A stretch of 46,459 nucleotides of DNA. Origin: Bacillota bacterium. Lineage in GTDB: Bacteria > Bacillota > Clostridia > Christensenellales > SZUA-584. The stretch is from contig JAEZKQ010000028.1 of NCBI GenBank assembly GCA_023436115.1, positions 1 to 46,459 on the forward strand, in the 5' to 3' direction. This document shows positions 8,298 through 14,447 of the stretch, one piece after another; the stretch's first letter is position 1; every line of letters begins with the position of its first letter. The notes beneath the pieces are model-generated. The model searched no databases, was not told the DNA's origin, and saw nothing but the letters and a program-made list of their open reading frames with translations. Made by a program: the position numbers and the translations under genes.

Positions 8298-9272
8298 GTG
8301 TGGGAAAATCTGCCCGCTTTGAAGATTGAACTGGAGCTGTTCGAGGAAAAGATGCTGGGGCAGTTCCGCTCAAAAAAGAATATCAACTCGTTTTTAGATC
8401 GTTTATCTGTGAACCTTATTCAAAGCGGCGGAAAACGACTGCGGCCGGCTATGACTGTTGCCGCAGCGATGCTGGGCGAGTACAACCGTGAAAAAGTATT
8501 GGCGGCGGCGCTTAGCGTGGAAATGCTGCACACAGCGACGCTCGTTCACGACGATATTATCGATAATGCCGCCATGAGGCGGAATTCGCCGACTGTATCG
8601 GCTTCACAAGGCATCAACACCGCAGTGTTCACCGGGGACTACTTATACGTCAAATCCATGCAAGCACTTGCGGAGGCCGAGCTTCCCGTTTCCTATTTAA
8701 AAGATCTTGCAAAAGCCGTCGAGGCTATTTGTGTGGGTGAGGTGGAGCAGTTCAGGGGACGCGGTGCATTGCCCGGTTTTAAGACATATCTATCACGGAT
8801 CAGCCGTAAGACAGGTGTTCTCTTTGCCGCTTGCTGTGCTGTGGGCGCGCATTTAGGCGGCCTGCCCGATGAATCGGTCAAACACGCGGGACGCTTTGGC
8901 GCTTATTACGGTATTGCATTTCAGATTAAAGATGATCTGCTGGACATGCTTGAGAACCCAAATACAATAGGGAAGCCGGTCGGCAACGATTTAAAAGAGG
9001 GTGTCGTTACGCTGCCTGTTCTTTTGGCTGCGGCGAAGGATCAATCCGTTCGGGCCGAGGTTGAATCGTTCTTTTCAAACCTAGGCCAAAAACAGCCGTC
9101 CAAGAGGGAGATTATCCGTATACTGAGCCTTGTTAAAAAAACGGAAAGTATCAGGGATACGCAGGTGATACTCGATAAGTACATTGGCAAGGCAAAAAGA
9201 TACTTGGAAAAGCTGCCGGATAAGCCCGGCAAAGACATGCTATCGTATATTCTGGAAGCGACCTTTAAATAG
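8298..9272 (+). CDS. dmkB: polyprenyl diphosphate synthase, DmkB/HepT-like (324 aa)
   Basis: A trans-isoprenyl diphosphate synthase that builds the side chain for a quinone. The first Asp-rich motif, LVHDDIIDNAAMRR, lies near residue 92 and the second, QIKDDLLDML, near 212. GGKRLRPA, the diphosphate-binding block, is near residue 45. The start is GTG, 20 bases after the ndh2 stop, with a loosely spaced GGGGG upstream. As last gene of dmkA-ndh2-dmkB it likely supplies the prenyl donor for DmkA. Chain length is not predictable by eye. Confidence 0.88.
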   Translation: MWENLPALKIELELFEEKMLGQFRSKKNINSFLDRLSVNLIQSGGKRLRPAMTVAAAMLGEYNREKVLAAALSVEMLHTATLVHDDIIDNAAMRRNSPTVSASQGINTAVFTGDYLYVKSMQALAEAELPVSYLKDLAKAVEAICVGEVEQFRGRGALPGFKTYLSRISRKTGVLFAACCAVGAHLGGLPDESVKHAGRFGAYYGIAFQIKDDLLDMLENPNTIGKPVGNDLKEGVVTLPVLLAAAKDQSVRAEVESFFSNLGQKQPSKREIIRILSLVKKTESIRDTQVILDKYIGKAKRYLEKLPDKPGKDMLSYILEATFK

Positions 9273-9375
9273 ACGTTTCTGTATAGATGATTTTTGTTTT
9301 GAGTGAATATTTATTCTTGACTTTTTAAAACGGTATTATTTAAACTGAGCAAGAATTAAGTATGAGTTTCAAACT

Positions 9376-9439
9376 GACACATGTGGTGCTTTGCACGTAA
9401 ATCTGATTACGGTTTAAGCACGCGATATGTGTCTTTTTT
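9376..9439 (+). terminator. long terminator-like hairpin after dmkB
   Basis: GACACAT (9376-9382) pairs with ATGTGTC (9427-9433), directly followed by six Ts. An inner GTGCT/AGCAC pair lies inside. The stem has internal loops and a long terminal part, so it is less compact than a standard terminator. Confidence 0.55.
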
Positions 9440-9541
9440 AATGTCTTAATCATTTAGTTTTAATAAAAACTAAGGAGAAAATTTAATGCCGACAACAAGA
9501 ATGAAAGCATCTGCGATCGTTTAAATAAGGCAATGGTTATG

Positions 9542-10261
9542 CTATATAACTTTGCGCTTGAGTTCTTCAAGGCACCTGTCCAGTATAGCCTGCCGTAATC
9601 CGCTGAGTAATCGGATGTGCTCTGAGCAAACCATTCGCCGTCCGCTATGCGCTCTTTGTTGACAAGCAATCTATCTTGAATCAGCGCTGCCAGCAAAGAG
9701 CATTCAACTTTACCGGCATGGTCATATCCCAGCTCTTCCTGAACACTTCGGCTCATCACCGGGAGCACCTTGACGGTATTCATTTATTGTATCACCTGCT
9801 CCAAACTGCCCGCCCTTGCGAACCAGCCACGGCCCTGCTGCTGTTCCATCATGTCAAAAAAGGTTTGCTTAGCCGCTTTAAGACAGGCGAGTGAGAGTGG
9901 AAACAGCAGCTCCATATCATATTGGTGGTGTATCAATATATAGATATTTTTCCATCCGCCCTCGATGAAAGCCCTCAATATGCCTTTGATATATAGCTCA
10001 AAAACATCCATATCAAGTTGTATCGTACCCAGCTCCGGGCCGGAAGCCATATAGCTGGACGGCGCGTAGGCAAACGTGGGTGCGAGCACAATTTTACACT
10101 GCTGTTCAAGCAGTTTCGCCACGCCTTCCGTAATTATGATATCCGTCTCGCAAACGCTGTGTTGCCCATGATATTCAATGTTGCCTATCGGTATGACAAG
10201 CGGCAGATGATTGTCCTGTGCTTTCTTATGCTCTTCCGGAAAATATGAATTCGTATTTCAT
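9542..10261 (-). pseudogene. creatininase-family amidohydrolase, broken by two frameshifts and a stop
   Basis: Translation in pieces recovers one ~240-aa creatininase-family protein. From the ATG at 10261 (good AGGTG site) come seven codons. A +1 shift in the A/T run at 10240-10243 then leads to PLVIPIGNIEYHGQHSVCETD, which has the Glu/His/Asp metal ligands. The frame continues through APTFAYAPSSYMASGP to an in-frame TAA at 9784-9786. Past it the same frame gives GYDHAGKVECSLL, the family's HAGxxE region. A second shift near 9600 restores LRQAILDRCLEELKRKVI to a stop at 9542. Three lesions argue for real decay, though sequencing error in one of them is possible. It is divergent from tetR, so it may have been TetR's target. 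Confidence 0.8.
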
Positions 10262-10329
10262 TTAGTCACCTCGTTTTAGATTATTGTCAAAAGGGCAAGC
10301 CAATATAATAAGATGATTTTAAATAAAGA

Positions 10330-10357
10330 TTGACAAAATGAAAAAACTGCCTATAAT
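10330..10357 (+). promoter_or_regulatory. consensus promoter of the TetR gene
   Basis: TTGACA (10330-10335), a 16-bp spacer and TATAAT (10352-10357). Both boxes are perfect sigma-A consensus, 38 bases before the start codon. Confidence 0.85.
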
Positions 10358-10359
10358 AA

Positions 10360-10388
10360 TGACTAAAGAGTCAGTGACAAAGGAGTCA
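10360..10388 (+). promoter_or_regulatory. two tandem TetR-type operators
   Basis: TGACTAAAGAGTCA (10360-10373, perfect 5-bp arms) is followed one base later by TGACAAAGGAGTCA (10375-10388), which differs at 2 of 14 positions. They cover the expected transcription start and the ribosome binding site, so binding would block tetR itself (autoregulation, inferred). Confidence 0.65.
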
Positions 10389-10394
10389 TGAAGA

Positions 10395-10988
10395 ATGCAA
10401 ATCCGTCAGATGCAAAAAGAAAAGACAAAACAAAAACTGATAGAAACAGCTTTCAAAGTTTTTTCTCAAAAAGGAATCATGAGCACAAGAATATCGGATA
10501 TCGCAAAAGAGGCTGGGGTTTCCCACGGCGCGGTCTTTGTGCATTTTGCATCACAAGAAATGCTGATCGCTGAGGTGATCAGTGTTTACGGTCATAAGAT
10601 TGCCACGCGGACACATCAAATGGCTGAAGAGGATGCGTGTTTGGCCGATGTGCTGCGTGCCCATATCGATGTATTAAGTGAGTATGAACCATTTTATACG
10701 CGGCTTGTATTGGAAAACCGTCTTCTGCCGACTGTGGCAAGAGATACATGGGTGACGATTCAATCAGCCGTTTCGTTTCATTTTTCGCAGGCAGTCAAGC
10801 GCGAATGGGGCAATGAAACGCCTATTCCCGTCCATATGCTCTTTAATATCTGGATGGGGCTGGTGCATTATTACATATCGAACAGCGATTTGTTTGCACC
10901 CAAGGGGAGTGTGCTTTCGCGTTGCGGAGGCGAACTCATGGATGCCTATTTAAAACTAATAGATAAGGGAGTGGTTGGTTCTGGATAA
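10395..10988 (+). CDS. TetR/AcrR-family transcriptional regulator (197 aa)
   Basis: The N-terminal HTH is clear: LIETAFKVFSQKGIMSTRIS, then DIAKEAGVSHGAVFVHFASQEML (about residues 14-58), as in TetR proteins. The C-terminal ~130 residues form a helical ligand domain with no recognised effector signature. GGAG lies 9 bases before the ATG at 10395, which is preferred over the out-of-frame ATG at 10388. It sits behind a perfect promoter with two tandem palindromes. Neighbours (a broken creatininase-family gene upstream and an ArsR-type remnant downstream) suggest a region losing genes. Its remaining target is unknown. Confidence 0.88.
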   Translation: MQIRQMQKEKTKQKLIETAFKVFSQKGIMSTRISDIAKEAGVSHGAVFVHFASQEMLIAEVISVYGHKIATRTHQMAEEDACLADVLRAHIDVLSEYEPFYTRLVLENRLLPTVARDTWVTIQSAVSFHFSQAVKREWGNETPIPVHMLFNIWMGLVHYYISNSDLFAPKGSVLSRCGGELMDAYLKLIDKGVVGSG

Positions 10989-10991
10989 TAA

Positions 10992-11180
10992 CTAAATGCA
11001 TGCGTCTGTTACGGTCATTTGGGCGGCACCCTCGGAAACAGGCTTTTTGAGCGTATGAAAGAGCTCGGCTGGTTAGTGCATCCATCGGCATATGAGATAA
11101 CAAATCCGGCGCACGGGCGTTTCCAGATATGGGCGCTGATATTTATAGTAAGAGGTGATTTTGATGGAAAATTCATATGA
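10992..11180 (+). pseudogene. remnant of an ArsR-type regulator C-terminus
   Basis: An open frame without a start codon reads CYGHLGGTLGNRLFERMKEL then GWLVHPSAYEITNPAHG. This resembles the C-terminal segment found in ArsR-type regulators, where a Cys/His pair precedes HLGG.LG..L and an ELGW motif. A stop lies right before it (10989-10991) and no HTH is present. Similarity fades near 11130. The assignment rests on a short stretch. Confidence 0.4.
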
Positions 11181-11469
11181 AGTGTTTAAAAGGGAAGCAC
11201 CCACGGCGGCATCGGCTTTTGACGGGTTGATTCGCGCAATTTCCGAGAGCGGCAGTTTGGATGCGAAAACGAGGCAGCTTATCTATATCGGAATCAAGGC
11301 ATCACAAGGAGACGAAAGAGCGGTGGCCGCTCATGTCCCGATGGCAAAAGCGGCCGGGGCGACGAGAGAAGAGATTAAGGATACCATTCTGGTGACGTTA
11401 ACTGTATCCGGCGTAAAAGGCGTTTTAAGCTGCCTTCCTTCTGCGCTGGGAATCTACGATAGAATATAA
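11164..11469 (+). CDS. carboxymuconolactone decarboxylase-like protein lacking the CxxC (101 aa)
   Basis: A small helical protein of the CMD/AhpD family (LDAKTRQLIYIGIKASQGDE, then AVAAHVPMAKAAGATREEI). Redox-active members have Cys-x-x-Cys shortly before the conserved His. Here there is no Cys, so peroxidase chemistry is unlikely and function is open. AGAGGTG lies 6 bases before the ATG at 11164; the GTG nine bases upstream falls inside this site, so I use the ATG. It is followed closely by a zinc-ribbon gene in what looks like a two-gene operon. Confidence 0.8.
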   Translation: MENSYEVFKREAPTAASAFDGLIRAISESGSLDAKTRQLIYIGIKASQGDERAVAAHVPMAKAAGATREEIKDTILVTLTVSGVKGVLSCLPSALGIYDRI

Positions 11470-11482
11470 AAGGAGAGAAGTC

Positions 11483-11719
11483 ATGAAAACATGTATCGCA
11501 TGCGGTATGCCGATGACGAAACCGTCTGATTATGCAATGGGAGATGAAAGCAAGGATTATTGCGTGTATTGCACAAGGCCCGACGGCTCTATGCAGGCAT
11601 ATGAGGAAAAACTCGAAAGCATGACCCATTTCTTAGTGAAAACGCAGGGTCTTGATGAAGGCGCAGCCCGTGAAACAGCAGAGCGCTCCTTGGCAAAGCT
11701 GCCCGCATGGCAGGCCTAA
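11483..11719 (+). CDS. zinc-ribbon protein, Zn_ribbon_2-like (78 aa)
   Basis: Starts MKTCIACGMPMTKPSDYAMG and continues with DYCVYCTRPDG. Two CxxC pairs make a short treble-clef or ribbon zinc site of the type annotated as putative zinc ribbon domain. The C-terminal half is a charged helix (LDEGAARETAERSLAKLP). AAAGGAGAG lies just before the ATG. The gene is 13 bases after the CMD-like gene and ends 20 bases before a terminator. No enzymatic role is apparent. Confidence 0.8.
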   Translation: MKTCIACGMPMTKPSDYAMGDESKDYCVYCTRPDGSMQAYEEKLESMTHFLVKTQGLDEGAARETAERSLAKLPAWQA

Positions 11720-11738
11720 ACCAAAGTGAATCCAATCT

Positions 11739-11776
11739 AAAAAAGACAGGCTTAAAATTTCTTAGCCTGTCTTTTA
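11739..11776. terminator. bidirectional terminator
   Basis: AAAAGACAGGCT (11741-11752) pairs perfectly with AGCCTGTCTTTT (11764-11775) across an 11-nt loop, with T runs on both strands. It separates the plus-strand zinc-ribbon gene from the minus-strand acetyltransferase gene. Confidence 0.85.
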
Positions 11777-11807
11777 TCATAAAAGAAACTTTCATCTGTC
11801 ATTTCGT

Positions 11808-12308
11808 CTAGAAAATACAGTGGCTCCGTCTTTCCATCAGCACTGTATTCCGCCAGACACCAAAACGGTCGCGCGCGATCTTCTCCCTGAAACCCACCTC
11901 GCGGAATCCGCATTTCTTATGCAGCGCAATGCTAGCGGCATTCTCTTGAATGATATTTGATTGCAGCGTCCAAATGCCGTTCTCTTCAGCTGTTGCGATC
12001 GCCATCTGCATGAGCGTGGTACCGATACCTTTGCCTCTGGCCTCTGCCTCAATAAAAATGCTGACCTCAGCAACGCCGGCATATATACGGCGGCTGGATA
12101 TGGGGGAGAGTGCCAGCCAGCCTGCCACCTTACCGTCTGATGTAAAAACAAATCGGCAGAAGGGCAGATGTGAAGTGTCCCATTTCTCAAAAGTCGGGCA
12201 AGACGTCTGAAATGTTGATACATCCGAATCAAGAGCTTGTAGATAAATTCTTGAGATGTCATCCCAATCCCCGGAATTAAAAGGCCTGATGGTTTCTTTG
12301 GCTGCCAT
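11808..12308 (-). CDS. GNAT acetyltransferase, phosphinothricin acetyltransferase-like (166 aa)
   Basis: Acetyl-CoA-dependent N-acetyltransferase. The order of motifs matches the Pat/Bar/MddA branch: an N-terminal strand ending in DWDDISRIYLQAL, VAGWLALSPIS, VSIFIEAEARGKGIGTTLM (the acetyl-CoA pyrophosphate loop, here RGKGIG), then NAASIALHKKCGFREVGF. The length of 166 aa fits. GAAGGAG precedes the ATG. It lies 51 bases downstream of the Rrf2 gene on the same strand, possibly co-transcribed. The substrate is probably an amino-acid analogue but is not predictable. Confidence 0.88.
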   Translation of the reverse strand: MAAKETIRPFNSGDWDDISRIYLQALDSDVSTFQTSCPTFEKWDTSHLPFCRFVFTSDGKVAGWLALSPISSRRIYAGVAEVSIFIEAEARGKGIGTTLMQMAIATAEENGIWTLQSNIIQENAASIALHKKCGFREVGFREKIARDRFGVWRNTVLMERRSHCIF

Positions 12309-12359
12309 AATTATACTCCTTCGACGTTAATATAAACTTAGGATATATATTTTAAGAGT

Positions 12360-12806
12360 TTATATGTAGAACATGAAGCTTTGATCTTTTTTATGCTTTT
12401 GTGATTCAAGCAAAAGATCGTTTAACGAAGTTTGTTCAAGAACTGTTTTGACGGCTTTGTCCAACTGATCAAAGGCCAAATATTTCATTGCGGCATCAAT
12501 TTCCGGAGCTTTTTGTATCGCGGTGTCTTCTGCCGTTTCAAATAATGAGGTTTCAACAGCAGCAAGGATATCGTAGAGTGTCAATTGTTCCGGTGATTTA
12601 GCAAGCTTATACCCGCCCTGCGCTCCCTTAATAGAGATAACAAGCGAGCCGCGCTTGAGGAGAGAAAACACCTGCTCCAGATATATTTTGGAGATACCAA
12701 GCTTTTCTGAAATACTGATGACAGTTAAGTAGTCGTTACTATTGAAATTTTGGGCCATACAGACCATGGCAGCAAGAGCATAACGGCCTTTTGCGGATAT
12801 TCTCAA
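12360..12806 (-). CDS. Rrf2-family transcriptional regulator (148 aa)
   Basis: Winged-helix regulator: LRISAKGRYALAAMVCMAQN at the start, ISEKLGISKIYLEQVFSLLK (HTH), then GAQGGYKLAKSP (wing). The start is TTG at 12806, chosen because AAGGAG sits 6 bases upstream and the family begins with (M)RIS.KGRYAL. Iron-sulphur Rrf2 proteins (IscR, NsrR) have three Cys after the wing. None is present here, so an Fe-S sensor like IscR is unlikely. It is divergent from the cytochrome b5-hydrogenase operon, which could be its target (inference). A consensus promoter precedes it. Confidence 0.88.
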   Translation of the reverse strand: MRISAKGRYALAAMVCMAQNFNSNDYLTVISISEKLGISKIYLEQVFSLLKRGSLVISIKGAQGGYKLAKSPEQLTLYDILAAVETSLFETAEDTAIQKAPEIDAAMKYLAFDQLDKAVKTVLEQTSLNDLLLESQKHKKDQSFMFYI

Positions 12807-12843
12807 TGTCGACTCCTTAATACATACTTGGCTGATATGCATT

Positions 12844-12872
12844 ATTGTATTTTTTACTGTTAGGATTGTCAA
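12844..12872 (-). promoter_or_regulatory. promoter of the Rrf2 gene
   Basis: On the minus strand TTGACA (12867-12872), a 17-bp spacer and TACAAT (12844-12849), 38 bases before the TTG start. Confidence 0.8.
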
Positions 12873-12929
12873 GTGACTACAAAATAATAGAAGCAAAATT
12901 TGAAAATCTTATTAACAAAAGAGATAAAA

Positions 12930-13019
12930 ATGCGCTTTAAGGAGACATGGCACTATGATATAAAAGAGCTTGGCACAGCTCATCAGCAAACGCCGCTCAT
13001 GGAACTCGAAAGCTTTTGA
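12930..13019 (+). CDS. possible 29-codon peptide or gene remnant
   Basis: ATG to TGA reads MRFKETWHYDIKELGTAHQQ then TPLMELESF. Only a weak AAAGAG precedes it. A good terminator follows 42 bases later, so something here may be transcribed. I recognise no family. It may be the 5' or 3' remnant of a lost gene. Confidence 0.2.
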   Translation: MRFKETWHYDIKELGTAHQQTPLMELESF

Positions 13020-13060
13020 AAATATAACCGGACTCAATGCCAAGATGTTTCACCATGCTG

Positions 13061-13087
13061 AAGCACTCTTAATCCAGAGTGCTTTTT
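13061..13087 (+). terminator. Rho-independent terminator
   Basis: AAGCACTCT pairs perfectly with AGAGTGCTT over a 6-nt loop and is followed by TTTTCTT. It ends a short transcript upstream of the hydrogenase operon and insulates the latter. Confidence 0.75.
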
Positions 13088-13094
13088 CTTGTCC

Positions 13095-13110
13095 TGTTAT
13101 TAACATAACA
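13095..13110. promoter_or_regulatory. palindrome upstream of the b5-hydrogenase operon
   Basis: TGTTAT-TAAC-ATAACA is a perfect 6-bp dyad. A TATAAA box at 13133-13138 would put a start near 13145, so the dyad centre would fall at about -42, the usual place for a class II activator. There is no good -35 box, which fits activator dependence (inferred). Confidence 0.4.
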
Positions 13111-13165
13111 AGCTGTTTTCAATAATAGACTATATAAAATAGATTCATGAAAAGGATTCGTTGTT

Positions 13166-13579
13166 ATGAGTGAGAAAAATCCGTTTCATTCGATTCTGAA
13201 CGAGGTTTATGAAACGCTGCATCTGCTCTATTACTCGGTGAATATGGAAACAAAGAATACGCTGCTTCACAGGCTTGAAGAGCAAATCAGCCGATTATCA
13301 CAGGCAGCCGAATGCGGCGTTGACAATGCCGGAAATGAAAGCACCTTTACGTTGGATGAACTGCATACGTTTAACGGCAGAAACGGCAGACCGGCTTATG
13401 TCGCAGTCGATGGTATTGTTTATGATGTCACGAATCAATCGGTTTGGGCTGCCGCTTCACATTTCGGTTTAAGAGCAGGCGAAGACCTCACGTCAGAATT
13501 TGCCTCTTGTCACGCGAATCGGGACATACTGAGCAAGCTAAAAGCGGTGGGGAGGCTTCGTCATGACAGGTTGTACTGA
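13166..13579 (+). CDS. cytochrome b5-like heme-binding protein (137 aa)
   Basis: Residues 1-50 form a helical leader without a membrane segment. Residues 60-134 match the bacterial cytochrome b5-like heme/steroid-binding domain: FTLDELHTFNGRNGRPAYVA, VDGIVYDVTN, then SHFGLRAGEDLTSEFASCH. His99 and His116 are candidate heme ligands, and Cys115 is next to the second. The gene overlaps the hydrogenase small subunit start by 17 bases, so it is clearly part of that operon and may carry electrons for the hydrogenase, which has no cytochrome b gene of the usual HyaC type here. AAAGGA lies 9 bases before the ATG. Confidence 0.82.
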   Translation: MSEKNPFHSILNEVYETLHLLYYSVNMETKNTLLHRLEEQISRLSQAAECGVDNAGNESTFTLDELHTFNGRNGRPAYVAVDGIVYDVTNQSVWAAASHFGLRAGEDLTSEFASCHANRDILSKLKAVGRLRHDRLY

Positions 13580-14447
13580 TTGCGCCGCCAGAATCACGCG
13601 GGATCTGATTCATACAACAAGCAGCGCCATTCAGTCCGGCAAACTTAAAAAGACGAATCTGGTATGGCTGGAGCTGACGGGATGCTCGGGTAATATTATA
13701 TCTCTGCTCGACGGAGAGACACCTGACTTTAAATTTTTAGCCGCTCAAATGGTACGCTTTGTCTATGACAACAGCCTGATTGTGAAGGAAGGCGAGGAAG
13801 CGGCAGCCCAGCTTTTTCGTGTGCGGCTAACGGATTATATTCTGGCGGTAGAGGGGGCTGTATCCACCAAGGATAATGGTATTTATAACATCATCGGCAT
13901 GTATCAGGGACGTTACATCACGGCACTGGAGGCGATTTTATTGCTGGGAGAAAAAGCGTCTCATGTGATTGCCGTGGGGACCTGCGCCTCAGACGGCGGT
14001 TTTTCCGCCGCGAAGCCCAATCCATCAAAGTCTGTCAGCATCCAGTCGCTGCTGAGCCGAAAAGTCATAAAGTTGCCCGGCTGTCCCTGCAATCCCGATT
14101 GGTTTCTGGGTACGCTGGCGCAAATTTTGCTGTTCGGGGAACCCGAACTGGACGCGCTGGATCGGCCGCTGTTATTTTACGGCACGACGATCCACGACCG
14201 TTGCCCAAGGCGGTCATACTTTGACAAGGGTATTTATGCGACCAAGCTGGGGGAACTGACGTGTATGTTTAAGTTGGGGTGCCGAGGCCCGGTAACGCGA
14301 ACAGACTGTCCGATTCGAAAATGGAATGAACGTGTGAATTGGCCAATCGGAGACAATACGCCCTGTATCGGGTGCGCCCAGTTCGGATTTCCCGATAAAA
14401 TGGAACCCTTTATCAGCTATGACATCACAAGAGGAGCAAATACATGA
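13563..14447 (+). CDS. [NiFe] hydrogenase small subunit, group 1-like, no Tat signal (294 aa)
   Basis: The electron-transfer subunit. Downstream motifs are those of group 1 uptake hydrogenases: EGAVSTKDNGIY, VGTCASDGG, LPGCPCNPDW, HDRCPRRSYFD (distal cluster His and Cys), LGCRGPVTRTDCP, NWPI and PCIGC (medial [3Fe-4S]). Two oddities: there is no Tat signal peptide, so it should be cytoplasmic, and the proximal-cluster segment is LTGCSGN (Cys41, Asn44) rather than C-x-x-C. An extra CTDC (Cys4, Cys7) lies at the very N-terminus. The start is supported by GGGGAGG 8 bases upstream inside the b5 gene. It overlaps the large subunit by four bases. Confidence 0.92.
   Translation: MTGCTDCAARITRDLIHTTSSAIQSGKLKKTNLVWLELTGCSGNIISLLDGETPDFKFLAAQMVRFVYDNSLIVKEGEEAAAQLFRVRLTDYILAVEGAVSTKDNGIYNIIGMYQGRYITALEAILLLGEKASHVIAVGTCASDGGFSAAKPNPSKSVSIQSLLSRKVIKLPGCPCNPDWFLGTLAQILLFGEPELDALDRPLLFYGTTIHDRCPRRSYFDKGIYATKLGELTCMFKLGCRGPVTRTDCPIRKWNERVNWPIGDNTPCIGCAQFGFPDKMEPFISYDITRGANT

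Noticed and set aside
9317..9439. Small RNA gene after dmkB (TTGACT box at 9317, hairpin with T run at 9434)
   Set aside because: There is no -10 at proper spacing, so a terminator for the dmkA-ndh2-dmkB operon is the simpler reading.
9460..10122. Two separate small minus-strand genes, 9460-9783 and 9784-10122
   Set aside because: They lie in one frame divided by a single TAA and together cover one creatininase-family domain, so they are parts of a pseudogene.
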